Shown: positions 12,047-23,976, numbered from the stretch's first letter. The stretch: DNA of 64,000 nt from Rotaria socialis (GCA_905331475.1 CAJNYU010003387.1:1-64000); one strand, 5' to 3'. Made by a program: numbers and translations. The notes: generated by a model from the sequence alone, not told the origin.

Positions 12047-12178
12047 AACATCCCATATCGCACAAACCGATCGGAAACCACCGGTTAATCGTCGGTTTTT
12101 ACACCGTAAAGTCACTAAAATAGCTTGCATAAGCGCGGTTAACCGATTTTTCTGGATCGGTTTGTGTAGCATGAGATG
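12047..12178. mobile_element. ~130-bp foldback in the P450 intron
   Basis: Imperfect inverted arms: ACATCCCATATCGCACAAAC at the left, and on the reverse strand ACATCTCATGCTACACAAAC at the right, both followed by CGATC and a GGTTAA block. No clear target-site duplication was found. Confidence 0.55.
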
Positions 12179-12374
12179 TTTTTCTCCTTCTAAAGAAGTT
12201 ATCAGAAAATTAAGTTTTAGATGAAAAGATCGTTTGAATATTTAGGAAATAAAATGAATTGAGATTTTTGTTTGCGATACTGCAAGTGAACTATTTCCAG
12301 TTTAGTCAACGGATAATTGAAGTCTATATTGATGTTCTGTAATTTTCATGATTCGAGGACTTTTCAAAGTTAAT

Positions 12375-12661
12375 GAGGTATGTTCAGATTTCCGAAAAAG
12401 GAAATTACAGAAATTTCCGAAGCTTCCATCAACTCGATTACTACATAGCAAAGCAAATGAAAATTTTTTGAAAATATTTGAAAGTTTAGAAATTTCGGAA
12501 TCTTCTGTAATTTCGGAAATTTCGCTTTGTACAGAATTTTGGAAATTTCAGAAATTTCGGAAATTGTATAATTTTGGGAAGTACCAAACAATTTAGAACA
12601 CAAGTACTTGAAATTTCCAAAACTTCCAAAATTTCCTTTTTTGGAAGTCTGAACACTGCTG
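12375..12661. mobile_element. 287-bp hAT-type MITE in the P450 intron, with 8-bp TSD
   Basis: Flanked by AAGTTAAT at 12367-12374 and 12662-12669. Termini are GAGGTATGTTCAGA and (reverse strand) CAGCAGTGTTCAGA, then inverted arms rich in TTTCCGAAA/GGAAATTTC. The terminus resembles that of the 40872-41093 element. It explains part of the oversized P450 intron. Confidence 0.75.
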
Positions 12662-13475
12662 AAGTTAATATAAAAATATCGATGTGTTTCCAATACATGA
12701 GCTCGCCTTCTATATACTAGTATGCATACATAGCACATGCTTGTCTAATTTAGCAATCAGCTTTATAGAATATAATTTCAAATTAAACTATGACTATCGT
12801 TCATTATGAAGTTTTAATTTTTTACTTGTAAGATTTGTTTTTATTGACAGGCCTATCACGAAAAGAACTTTTTGATGAGATGCTTATGTTTTTGATTGCT
12901 GGTTATGAAACAACATCGACTGCTCTTGCTTGGTCTATTTATCAGCTGAGTAAAAATCCACGAGTTCAACAGAAACTCAAACAGAGCTGATGCACGATAG
13001 TAGTAGTCAATATTTAACAGTGGATCGTGTCGATTCACTCATTTATTTGGATTGTTTTATCAACGAAGTACTTCGTTATTCCCCAACGATTGATGGAACA
13101 AGTCGTTCAGTAGTTGTTGATGACTGCGTACCCAAAAGTGGTATTCGACTTTACAAAGGTGATCAAGTACTTATTCCGACGTCGGCTCTCGGTCGAGATA
13201 CTCGTCTTTGGAATATCGATCCTGAACAGTTTTATCCAGAAAGATTTCTTAATGAAGATAAAAATCATCATCCATGTGCATTACTACCATTTGGAGGTGG
13301 TCATCGTTAATGTCGTGGACAAGATTTGGCTCGATTTGAACTAAAAGTAATTCTAGCTCGTATGCTACAACAAGTGACATTTGTTGATGGTGGTCCTGAA
13401 GTTAATGCTGGTGGACTTTCTCAGACATTGACTGTCATACCCAAACATGTTGGAGTTACTATTGAATTCCATTGA

Positions 13476-14268
13476 TGCATACACATTGATATTCTTCTCT
13501 TTCAATCCTCTTCTCCAATGATATGTATGAATAGAATCTATCAAACTTTTAGTCAAAAATAAAACAAGATTTTGATAAAAGAGCAAAGATTTTCAATCGA
13601 TTGATATTTTATTTTTCTTCTGAACTTGGTTGAGTTAGCTAATCTATTAATCACAGAGTATCATCAACAGTTACAAAGAAATGTTTCTTCAAACTAGAGA
13701 ACCGCTGTTTCGACAAATATTAGAAAGTGTGAATAGGAGAACCTTTTCCTCACTCATGAGTACTCATATTGAAATCAATTGTCTTTAATATCACGGGAAG
13801 ACAAATTCAGTTCATGAAGCAACGAAGGCGTGGGTGTGAGATTTTCGTTAATTGATTTTGACATCTCAGATCCACCCACATCGGTCGTTGCACCCAGACT
13901 CACACCAAACTCTTGAATGAAATGTTTGATCTCCACTTTTAAGTAAGATACATCACAAAGAAAGCAACCAGGTAAACAAGTATGTTAAAATACCTTCTCA
14001 GACTCTGAAAAGCAACTAAATTCTACAATGTTACTCAGATAAAATTGTTGAATGCTAATTTTGATTCATCATCTACACGGAACAGTTATAAAGATCAATG
14101 CACAATATATTGATAGAAAGGATTCGAGCCAGAAATAATCGAACTGGTTACACCAAAGCTGAAATAGCTTGTCTTCTACTAAATTCTCCTTTACAAAGGC
14201 AGTGTTATTCATCCGATAAAAAGCACACTATAAATGTATTAGTCAGAAAATTGAACTGCATCTTGTTA
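13476..14268. other. Intergenic; contains one weak telomere-motif foldback
   Basis: No gene recognised. At about 13829-13912 GTGGGTGTGAG is followed by ATCCACCCACATC and CCCAGACTCACACC, an imperfect member of the telomere-motif foldback set. Confidence 0.45.
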
Positions 14269-15048
14269 TCAGAATGCAGTGAAGCATGGTTTAAATAACT
14301 TTAAAAGTTCCAATGATCTTTCGATGTCATACGTTGGTCGATGTATTTTCACTGAACGGTGTCGATGCTTTTATTCCATGGCGTTTTCCACATCTTTTTC
14401 TTTCTCTATCCACTTTTCTGATGTTGACCATCGTTGCACCATTTTATGGAAGCAGCTGACATCGATGACACGATAGTGCAGATGGTTGAAACTGACGGCA
14501 TCCGAAGTCGAGCAACCTCTCGATCCCAGTGTATGGAACTACTAGTCAATGGGCAACGTTTTTCAGGACAATGTCTTTTAATCAAATCCAATAGTTGGCT
14601 TTCCATTTCTTCCTTTGTTGTTTTTGACGCGAAAACATCATCAAATAGACCATTTCCACCTAAATAACACAAATATAGTAATCACACGCATTTAGGCAAA
14701 ATCAAGAAAACATATTAGTGTTTGAATAAATGAGCCCTGATAAAGTTCGTATTTGAAACATTTCATACGTTCGTTGACGCTTTTGAATGTTTTCTGGTGG
14801 AAATCAGATATTATTTCTAGATTAGCCTTTTCATAGTGAACGATCCAATGACCACGCTCCAATTCATTCAAGTTTTTGTCCGTAATAATGACAGCACATT
14901 CTAATATATGTGGATCATCCACGGTTGTCAGTTCTAAAGCATATATACGAACATTAGTTCGATTGAGCAAGAGATGCGCTACAAGAGCCAGTTTGTCATG
15001 TATCTGAATCCTCGAACTTTCTTTTTTAGATAATATTTTTTGTAACAT
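14269..15048 (-). pseudogene. Oligoribonuclease-like (Orn/REXO2 family) DEDDh exonuclease pseudogene
   Basis: Exon 1 (to 14769) reads YALELTTVDDPHILECAVII then TDKNLNELERG; after a 109-bp intron (14660-14768) exon 2 continues GNGLFDDVFASKTTKEEM and CPLTSSSIHWDREVARLRMP. The family pattern (DLExTGLD, ITD-LN, CPLAGNSVHEDK) is clear. The next block HLHYRVIDVS is only reached after a one-base frameshift near 14490, and the last block HRPTYDIERSLELLKLF follows an in-frame TAA (AME-stop-KHR). The first metal-binding Asp of the D-x-E motif is Ala here (ALELTT). Intact family members degrade 2-5 nt RNAs in cytosol or mitochondria. The N-terminal start is uncertain and abuts a telomere-motif hairpin. 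Confidence 0.72.
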
Positions 15049-15050
15049 GG

Positions 15051-15108
15051 GTGTGGGCGTGGCTGTTTATTGATAGCAATAAACCATACCCATACCACAC
15101 CCACACTC
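15051..15108. repeat. Telomere-motif foldback (GGGTGT.../...ACACCC)
   Basis: A G-rich strand (GGGTGTGGGCGTGGC) and a C-rich strand (CCATACCCATACCACACCC) flank the palindromic loop TTTATTGATAGCAATAAA. The loop core TATTGATA-R-CAAT recurs in the 16167-16287 hairpin. Confidence 0.75.
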
Positions 15109-15941
15109 TTTCAGTCTCCAACTGGGATATGCTTGAAGTTTCACAGCGACATGTTGAGTTCATTATCATCTTGTCTTTTAATCGTTGAGTCAGGTGGATA
15201 CGAAGACTGCTAAAAAACCGTAGGTTTGAGGAACGCATATATATTCCATTTAGATAACCGAAGTGAACCTTCTGTGGTATCATGGTGTAATAGCCACATA
15301 GAAAACTGTTAGAACAGAATACCTTAGGAGCGCTCACCCCCGGCCAGCACACGTTCGCCGCAAAAACCAGGCATTTAGACTCACTGTTCACCCTGGTAAT
15401 TAAGTTGGCTTACGCCTTTGTGTTATCGAGAGTGGATTATTCAAGTTTCATACTCTCACCATCTCATACTTAGCAACGTTCGCCATTTTAACGGGAATGA
15501 GCTTGTTTTCGGGTTTCCAAAATTTGATTAATGAGTTCCGTCACGTTGAGAGCATCACTCCGATGATGCGTGGTACCCCTGCTACTACACACTGACGAAG
15601 TCTTGGTCATTTTAAGGTTCAAATTACGTGTTTTCATATCCTCGAAGTCTGATTGGTTGAAATGCTCGCTGGGGGGGGGCAACAGTAATATGGTTAATCG
15701 CGGTGTGGGATGTGGGTAGCGAATGAATTGCAGTCCGTGTTGGTTAGTCTTTTTGTTCTGGGGTTCAATTCAGAAAATGTTTTTTTTGATCATAAACAAT
15801 CAAGCAAGCAAACCGATGAGCTAACGCATTTTATTTCGTATGACCCTCCCTTCAGTCGCGGAAACAAAAAAGCAAGAAGCATCAGACACGACGGCATCAA
15901 CGCATATCGCCAAATTGCATATGTAGTCAATAACAATAAGT
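15109..15941. other. Region without a supported gene
   Basis: Open frames on the minus strand (15026-15391, 15488-15682) and plus strand (15710-15958) show no recognisable motifs. A short GGTGTGGGATGTGGG stretch occurs near 15700. Possibly decayed flank of the neighbouring transposase relic. Confidence 0.4.
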
Positions 15942-18409
15942 CTAGTTGGATCTATTAAAGTGTAGGTGCATGTGGATAGATGCTGAGCATTTCTCCATTG
16001 TTCGCTCGATCTGTTTTAATCGATCTTCAAGTTCATTAAGCCGTTTATACATCTCTTTCGGTGCATTGGAAGTTGTAGCTTGATTGTGTGTCGTAACACA
16101 GCGACGTTTAATGAATCCTATGAATGGAATAATACTTACCTTTAGAGCGAGAAAGAGTATGCCAAAGGGTGTGGGTGTGGGTGTTGGTGTGGGTGCGGCG
16201 TGGGGTGAGTGGGTGTGAATGTGGTGTTGTGCGAGTGTGAGTGTGTATTGATAACAATGAACCTCACTTAGACCCACACCCACACCCTCTATTATCCTCG
16301 TGTACTCAGTAGCATAGTGTACCTTTGGTGTTACTTTATCGGGTAGCATCTCTAGCATCATACAATGAAAATTTATCGCCAACGTTTCCATAAATGGTAT
16401 CCAGTTTTTCCTTTGAGGTAAAGCTAATACCATATCCAGTAATTCACGTGAAATAAGGTAAATTTTAAACAATTGTAGATGATCAACTATATCTGAGAGC
16501 ATGATAAATAAACGAAATAGGCAGAACTTTTGAGATGCAATTCTTGTAATACAATCGTTATTTAAATGTTTAATCTGTATTGGAGGAGACTTGTTTGATG
16601 TATCCAGTGCACCATAAATAAAATTTTCCGTCCTCGTTTGAATGGCAGAAAAAGTATTTAACCGTGAACTTGATGCCTCTTTTAACATAGCCATGATAAT
16701 GAGTGGACATACGCCTGAAAGTAAAAAAAGAACGATAATATATAAGCAAAATCATTTTTTCCTAATAGTTACCCTCAAATAAATCATGCATAACATCCCC
16801 TGGTAGTGAAGAAGAAGAATTAAAATTTCGTAGATCATTTAATGGACTTGGTCCAACTATACCACAAATTGATTTTATCTGCGGATTATTTTCAAGTGAT
16901 TGTAAAACACATTGGTGCTGCATAGCTACTCTTCGAACGAAATATACATCAGTTAATGGTATGAGGCGATTTTCATACGTTATCAAACATCGTCTACAAA
17001 TATATCCGAAACTAAAACTCTGCTGGAATCCATCAACTTCATGTGCAGCTAAATTATTAGCAGCCATTGTTGTAAATGTGAAATAAATTTGACTATTAAA
17101 AGTGTTGATAATCAAACCAGATGATTGTAAATCATTTAAGTCGCTAATTATAGGATTATAAATATTTTTCATTTTCATATCATCATTTAAATACTTTGTA
17201 TTACAAATGGCTACCAGATGAATACATTGTAATATAGATCGGAATATATCTGGTATATCTTCCAAAGTAAAATACACAAGTGTCAACTTATGTTGATCTC
17301 TTTTTGGTCCAAGAGGATTCGTTACACCAATTCCATCGACATACAATTGAATCAAAAACGTTTTTTAATTAATCATTCCTCCTTTAATCCCATCTTGAAA
17401 CGAAAACATTAAATCCGGGTCTTTATGCATTACTGCAGCATTATTTTGAATATTTTCTAACAAGCGAGATATCATTTCATCTTTTTCTAATTTTTTTAAA
17501 CAAATTCTTGATCGATATATAATATGAATATTCTGTTTCTGACTGATTTGATGAAAGAATATTTTCAAGTGGTGACGAGTAATGAAAAAAGTTTTTACAT
17601 GACTCAATAAATAAATTGATATTCATTTCGAGTTAAAAGCACGATTGATTCTTCGATTTGCTTTGCTATATCTCGCAGTCTAACAATTGATATAGTTGTC
17701 GTGGTTATGGTTGTTACAGACTGTTGTATAATACTATATTCTCTTGTATTGCTTTTTCCTCGACAAAATCCATCATATCATCTAATAAATTCACAATATG
17801 AGTCGTAATTGGTTGAATTACCGTTTGAGGTAAAATATGTTGTTCTCTCATTTCGAGTAAAAATCTAGTATACTGTTGCTGAACTGAATAAAGATTCACT
17901 TTGTCATCTAAAGCAAAATTGTTCCGAATGGGAATTTTCCATTGATTCACAAGATCGTCAGGATTCATATTTGACTTTGTGGCATTATCATCATCATCAT
18001 TATTTCCATACATAACATCATTTGTCGCTGCTGTATCAGGTTGCTGGATTGGCAATGTACTAATATTATAATCTTGTTGTTGTAATGATGGACGAAGTAA
18101 AAGTTTATAATATCGATGAATATGCATTTTGTACGAAGTAAAGTTTTTGTATGTGACACCACAGGAGTTTGATATAACACATGCTAATTTAAAGTTTGGT
18201 TCAGTCGCGTGATACAAGGTAATATGGCGAAAATAATCAAAGAATTAACTGATGTTAAGATATAAAAAATACGATCAAACAAAATATTAACTCTATAACT
18301 TATTGGACTCACTTTGAAATTCTGTGATTATATTATCATTTGAAATGAAAGTAAGTAACCAAACTGAAACATCATTTATCTTCCACGTGAATGGATCAGT
18401 AAAATTCAT
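15942..18409 (-). pseudogene. Tnp2/CACTA (EnSpm)-like transposase relic
   Basis: Read right to left. A possible first exon (18409-18313) encodes MNFTDPFTWKINDVSVWLLT, faintly SAM-domain-like. Then comes a Cys/His segment (FKLACVISNSCGVTYKNF...MHIHRYY), an Asp-rich linker, and a segment ending DGIKGGMIN at 17365. An in-frame TAA is followed in the same frame by LYVDGIGVTNPLGPKRDQHK and HKLTLVYFTLEDIPDIFRS, then CRRCLITYENR and SLPGDVMHDLFEG near 16770. A last part reads WIPFMETLAINFHCMMLEML and TPKVHYATEYTRI. The YVD...NPLG...HKL, LP-DVMHDL-EG and PKxH(Y) blocks match the animal Tnp2-like transposase family as I recall it. At least one stop, several frame changes and a telomere-motif hairpin (16167-16287) break it. 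The superfamily name is tentative. Confidence 0.6.
16167..16287. repeat. Telomere-motif foldback inside the transposase relic
   Basis: GGGTGTGGGTGTGGGTGT opens a long degenerate G-rich strand that closes with CCCACACCCACACCCT. The apical part TATTGATAACAATGAACC resembles the loop of the 15051-15108 hairpin. It interrupts a conserved coding block right after TPKVHYATEYTRI, so it was inserted into, or arose within, a former transposase gene. Confidence 0.75.
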
Positions 18410-19704
18410 CTATAATAATAACAACGCATTTTGAATATTTTGTATCGGCTTCGTTTATTACACATGCCTTAACTCTTAAACTTACCATTGCAACATGTGA
18501 GAATATTTAAATATGAATATTTTTGTTAAGTAGAATTCAAAAACTATTTTTAATATTGCACGATTGACGTGAATCTTTTCTGAACATCAAATGCAACAAG
18601 TGTAAGATGCAAAGCTATTGTTGATCTACCTCGCATTTGGTGCTGATACGATTAGTGAGTATTTTTGACTTCTTTTTCTAGAAACTGAAGTATCTTCTGC
18701 AATTTTAGATATAGTCATTATGTAGGCGAATTATGAAAAACAGAAGAGTGAGAATCAACGATCTCTAATAGGCAAGGCTTTATTTGTATTTCGTAAAATA
18801 GGTCTTTCTTGAATAACGTGAAATACTCGATTGTCTACAATTTATATAGCTTTTAACCAATCATGGTGTGAAGACGACACACTTAACTTCATTTGAAGAG
18901 AATAATACTTGCATTTAAACTTACCATTATCAATCTGTACACTGGAGGCTTAAATATTCACTTTTGTTAGGTTGTATAATTATAGTTAGGAAAATATGGA
19001 TAAAAGTTGATGTAGAACGATGATTCATCATTCTTTATGCAAATACAGAAAAAAAAGTAACAGAAATATTATTCCGATGAATACTAGCGACAATATTCTT
19101 GGCACGCATTTCGCTCTAATTGACTTTTTGCGTGTAAGATTTTATGTAGTGTAATTTAATAGTTTTTGTAAAAGATTGATTAAAACGATTTTTCAATAGC
19201 AGAAAAATGTTCTATACTATTATTTTGATTGATTTTTGTAAAACAAAATAATTAATTCTTGCCTGTATTTTATTAAATTCAAATGAAAACCCCAAGAAAA
19301 TAATATTATTAAGTTAATCTATTAAGCACTTGTTAGTAAAATATAAAGATTAGATTATTTCTCTTACATCTGTATTTTAGATTAAATTAAGGATTTGTTT
19401 ATAATGTTAGATTAATTTAAGACGGAGAAAAACTTTCAGATCCGAAACAGTATTTGAATGCTATAGATTGCACATGTATAATCAAATATTATGGGCCAAA
19501 GCTATGAATGCATTCAGCCCTCTGAAATTTCCTGCAATTAAAAAGAAAGAAATAATCCTAAAATCAGCTTTTAACAGCAATTTTATGCCTTGAAACAGTT
19601 TATGAACTCTAAAATGATATTTAAAAACTCGTTCTGAAGCTTTCTGAATTCTGCAATGTATCGGTAAGTTCAGGAAAATTTGAAAACTGATTTTGGTTTC
19701 CTAC
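18410..19704. other. Intergenic, no gene supported
   Basis: AT-rich. No exon chain or repeat recognised. Confidence 0.45.
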
Positions 19705-20459
19705 CACAGATGGGATCGGTTAGCCTTTTTCGTCAACCGAACCGACTGTAACCGCAAAAGTCTCTAACCTAACCGATCGTAACCGACCGAATTTCGAAAA
19801 ATCGTCAATCCAACAAAAGTGAAATGAATGAAAGAAAAACGATGTTTAGGTTTTGTTAATTAAGGTAGTGGTACTTCATAAGCCAAGATTCTATTATACG
19901 CATATCTTAATATTTTATTTTCATTAAGTAAAAAAATTATATTTGCACAATCCTTTGAAAAAAATAAAAATAACAGCACATTAACGTAATTCAAGCGTAT
20001 CTGAATCTGTATTATCAAGTCCTTGTTGATGCATCTTGAATGAATGATTAAATACCATATCGTTGACGACATCAGGTGATAATTTTGCACGTTTTTGTGT
20101 AATTAAATTGCCAGCAAGACTAAATTCTCTTTCAGCAGCCGCACTTCAAGCTGGTACAGAAAAAATACGAGCAGCGACTTTCGAAAGAAGAGGATAAGTA
20201 CCATGCATTTTTTTCCAGAAAGATAAAGGATTATATTCTTCATGAAGAGATTCGTCTGAATTTGTTGATTTATCCGATCCTTGCTTAGTATATAACTCGA
20301 TTTCCAATGCACGTGCAGATTCTAATCAACCTAACCGACCGTAACCGATCGCATTTTTAAAAAATTTCAGCCTAACCAACCGTAACCGACCGAGTTTTTG
20401 AAAAGTCTCCAACCGAACCGATTTCGGTTTGGTTAAACGGTCAACCGATCCCATCTCTG
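19705..20459. mobile_element. 755-bp hAT relic with TIRs, 8-bp TSD and a transposase C-terminus
   Basis: Termini CACAGATGGGATCGGTT and (reverse strand) CAGAGATGGGATCGGTT. Flanking 8-bp repeats TTTCCTAC at 19697-19704 and 20460-20467. Subterminal TAACCGATCG/CGGTTGG-type repeats are frequent at both ends. It encloses a hATC-domain fragment on the minus strand (separate entry), so it is a deletion derivative of an autonomous hAT element. Confidence 0.88.
19981..20230 (-). pseudogene. hAT transposase C-terminal (hATC) fragment
   Basis: Reads YPLLSKVAARIFSVPA, stop, then SAAAEREFSLAGNLI and KRAKLSPDVVNDMVFN, ending LELR-stop. The P-x-S-x-x-x-E-R-x-F-S pattern is the hATC dimerisation core. The in-frame TGA and the missing N-terminal and catalytic parts make it non-functional. 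It lies between the two TIRs of the 19705-20459 element. Confidence 0.85.
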
Positions 20460-22110
20460 TTTCCTACTATACCTTTTTGAATTTCCGAAAACTCGGAAAC
20501 CTTTTAGGTTTGCGATAAAATAATTCAGAAACCGAAAAGATATCCTTGGGTACCTTTTCGAATACCCAGTTGACTTTTATGGAACTATTGGTTTCCTAAA
20601 ATACCGTAACGGTTTTCGAAAATACGAATTGTGTTTTCGACAATAGTAAAAAAGTATTTTAGAAAACCTCTCGAAAACCAAAAAAGGTTTCCGCAAGGGT
20701 TTCTGAGCTCGTTTCAGTTTCACAGAGAACGGATATTTTTTAGAGTGCATAAAACCACTCTCAGTTTAAGTAAACGTCAAAATATGACTATTTTAGATTC
20801 TGATTACACTATATAGGATATGAGAGAACGTCTCAATTCAAAACAGTAATTGTTGACTGTACATGAAACGAATTTGAGATTTTCAAAAGCATACACGAAG
20901 AAAACAAGAGTCATATCAAATCCAATAGATTCTTTCAACTAAGAATACTATGTCAGATAAAAAAAACTGATGAGAAATGTAAAAACTGAATAGGCAAAGA
21001 ACTGATCTTAAAGTGGAATAGAAAAAAAATGTTTTTCTTCCAATTTTTGCATAAAATATTTACATGAAAAATTTAAAATCTATTGTAAAAGCATCAGTAA
21101 GAGAATTTTCAGAAGTCTTGAAATTCTCCGTAATAGATCAAATGAAGTAATTCAACTTGACTTTGTTTATTTCAAATTTACTGATAATAAAATTTCAAAT
21201 TCGAATCGCTGTCGCACCATCAAGATTACCAAATAAGTTAGATCCTAATTCAATTATAATATATTCAATAATAGTTTTCTTTTGTTACCATCTGTATGAG
21301 TTTCTTACTAAAAGTATATGTTAGTGAAGAAGATTTTAACGGACGAGAAATCTAAAAAAAGTTCAATTCCTACATGTAAATTTATCAGATTAATTCTTTT
21401 GACACGCGAATATTGAGTATTGATCTATAATTGTTACAGGACTCGATTAACTTCAGTTTTGATTTCTTTCTCCAGTTTGTCGGCGAAAATCTAATTCATC
21501 AATAGTTACGAATCGTGTGCGTCAATGTTTTTTCTATTTATGCTAGCAACTACATTCAGAACTGATGCTGTTAACAACTGAGATGGTTGGAAAGTGAAAT
21601 ATTGAACATAGAATCGATTGTATATGATCCGGATTATTTTCGGTGATCGCATTTATTCGACCAATGGCGACTATTTTACTTCATTTCGTTTTAGCTCGGC
21701 GAATTCAAACGAAAATATTTGAGAAACTGAAGAAATGCGGGAAAAATCCTGTTTATATTAAAAATATTTACAATTTTGGTCGCCTGCTTCATTCCCATTT
21801 GCCATGTCAGAACCTACGATAAATAAAATGTTTGAATGTAAGCCACCACTTGAAAAAGGAATATAAAAAAAGAAGTTGATGGAATGTGGCTTAAAAATTG
21901 TGTGTAAATACTTCATTTATTTTTCTTTTCTCGTTCTGCATTATTCATATCTATGTTGGTAAGAAATAAACAGATAAAAAAAAGCTTAACAATGAAATAG
22001 AAACCAAATAAAACTTTTACAATTGTTGACAGCAGAAGTCAGGTAAGCCCTCATCATACACTGAAAGAAAATCGTTCCAGAATTTTATTGAACGTATTCT
22101 TCCACCAACT
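20460..22110. other. Intergenic, no gene supported; GGTTTCC/GGAAACC motifs at 20475-20750
   Basis: The first ~270 bp repeat GGTTTCC/GGAAACC and CGAAAA motifs in both orientations and end in TTTTTTAGAGTGC, a string also seen in shortened form at about 26660 and 30070. This suggests another small foldback without definable ends. The rest is featureless. Confidence 0.4.
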
Positions 22111-23976
22111 ATGACAAATCATACATCCATGGATTCCAGTGAGTCATATTTCGTATTAATCACGATACTAAATTTTGTTTTGTAGACTTAAATGATGAGA
22201 ATATTGACCAATATCTATCACGATCGGAAAGCACTGATGCGGTTGGTCAACCATGCACGAACGAATACCCAACGTCTGTAACAGGTAGTGTTACGATAGA
22301 TTATATTATTGTACTCTACAATAATTATCTCAATCATCGAGTTCTATAGATTTGGTTGTCGGAAAATTTAGTCAGACAATAGACGTAATTTCGGAGATCA
22401 TTAAAGATGATAATCGACTAATTATAAGTACAAATGGGCATTTACGAACTGATGCTGATGAAACCAGCATCGTAGAGGAAGAAACTATTACCAACAGTGA
22501 TCAATATCAATCGTCTGCTGAACCATTGCCATCCCTACCAGGTACGAAAGAGAAATCTTACATATTGCATATAAGTGATTATATAATCCTGGTTTGTACG
22601 TTGAAGATCCAGCACAGACCCAACTGAGTTCTGTAACTACGGCCAATAGTCAACAAAAACTTCAAAAAAATCGACACATTATGATAAGTTATAGTCATGG
22701 CACATGCGACAAGATCAGTGAGAAAATTGATAAGACTCTTCAGGTAACAGATAACTAATTTATAAATATGCAATCCAATGTTTTATCGAACAGGACAAAG
22801 GATACAGGGTATGGCAAGACATCCGATGTTTACATGGTAGCATAATAGGTAGTATGGCAAAGGCAGTTGAAAATTCTTCTATTGTTCTTCTGCCCACAAA
22901 TCACCAATACCAAGACAGCCATTATTGCATGATGGGTAAATCAAAATCACGACTATTTTATTCGTTCTAACTAATGAGTGAATCTATTTAGAAGCTAAGT
23001 ATGCTGTGCAAAACAAAATCCCTTATATTCCTTGTCATATGGGAAAAGATTTCAAACCAAGTAGTGACTTGGCAATGATTGAAACGTGGATAGAAAATAT
23101 ATAGTTTTTTCCGGAAAAAAATTTTGATACGTCATTACGTGATATATTGGTAGAAATTGAAAGCATGAATGAAATAGAAAATCAAACAACGAATAGTAAC
23201 AGCTGCTTGTTCTTTTGAAGAATCATATTTGAATTTTTTTTCTAAATATAGCTCCGGCGTCTTCAACTGAAACAAATATCAATTCGCTCAATACAATAAT
23301 GGGCAGTTCTAGGACAAATGATAACACGCTCGATATGGGTGATCGTATTAATAAAATAATTTCCGATTATAAAAACTCAATCCAGAAGAATCATCTTCAA
23401 TTGAGACATCTCACAAAGAATGAATTATGTAAACTGATGGAGCGACTTTGTCAAGAGATTTCTCCTGATATTTTAGAACTATTTCGAAACGAACATTTCA
23501 ATGATGATAACAATACTGCTGATAATACTAAACAAGAGTTAGAGAAATTTTACGAATGGATGCGGAAATATCTTACAGAACAAGATCTCAAATTAGAAGC
23601 CATTATTCGCGCTCAATAAGAACAACAGCAAAATCTTTCAGTCATTACACAAAGTCTTTCTGCTGCTACGCAAAGTCTCTCAGTAGTTACACAAGCTCTT
23701 CTTAATCAAAACGAACAAATATTTCAGCAGATACAAGCACAACAACAACAACAGCTAACACAGGTGTTGATATGGCAACAACAACAACAACAACAAGCTA
23801 ATAATCGAAATACACAAGCTCCAGCATCAAATATACAATCGGCAAATAATTTCAATCAAAATAGTCTACAAATTGATCAATCAGACAAGCAAAAAGATTA
23901 CTTTGATACATTGGTTAAACTAGCCAGCACTACTATACTACTATGGACGATGGTGACACTTGTAAAAAGATCTTAA
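22111..23976 (+). pseudogene. TIR-domain protein with Gln-rich C-terminus; two in-frame stops
   Basis: Seven exons splice in frame: 22111-22138, 22186-22284, 22350-22541, 22607-22743, 22794-22935, 22992-23195, 23252-23976, introns 47-66 bp. After a ~120-residue acidic linker the TIR domain starts at RHIMISYSHGTCDKI, continues DKGYRVWQDIRCLHGSIIG and DSHYCMMEAKYAVQNKIPYI. The Glu of YCMMEAKYA sits where TIR NADases have their catalytic Glu (family knowledge). A TAG at 23102-23104 truncates the domain end (ENI-stop-FFPEKNF). A second stop, TAA at 23617-23619, precedes a Gln-rich low-complexity stretch and a terminal hydrophobic segment (LVKLASTTILLWTMVTLV). The frame stays open on both sides of each stop, so these are recent nonsense changes, real or sequencing. 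If expressed, the first stop yields a nearly complete TIR protein. Confidence 0.78.

Larger units (their letters stand above)
10714..13475 (+). pseudogene. Cytochrome P450 pseudogene
   Basis: Exon 1 (10714-11065) encodes an N-terminal membrane anchor (MMLYLFLFFAGLLFVYIKF) and the proline hinge RGPIPGLSPH. Exon 2 (11123-11648) follows a 57-bp intron. Exon 3 (12851-13475) carries the I-helix AGYETTSTA, the K-helix EVLR, PERF, and the heme-loop FGGGHR-stop-CRGQDLARFELK. Lesions: a one-base frameshift in an A8 run near 11565; an in-frame TAA shortly after (NSL-stop-ADEP); a frameshift after QQKLK near 12985; and a TAA at 13308-13310 immediately before the heme-binding Cys. Microsomal P450s are ER-anchored monooxygenases. 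The clan was not determined. The intron 11649-12850 is about 1.2 kb against ~55 bp elsewhere and contains two foldback elements. The homopolymer frameshift could be an assembly error; the stops less likely. Confidence 0.85.

Noticed and set aside
15026..15391. 121-residue minus-strand open frame next to the exonuclease
   Set aside because: Its C-terminal part translates the telomere-motif hairpin; no homology or splice support.
11560..23619. Recoding of TAA/TAG as Gln or another amino acid, because several genes contain in-frame TAA codons
   Set aside because: D8C and MAP2K end in TAA, glyoxalase II in TAG, and ECH1 in TGA, all at the expected family length. Disrupted genes also contain TGA and frameshifts, so ordinary pseudogenisation fits better.
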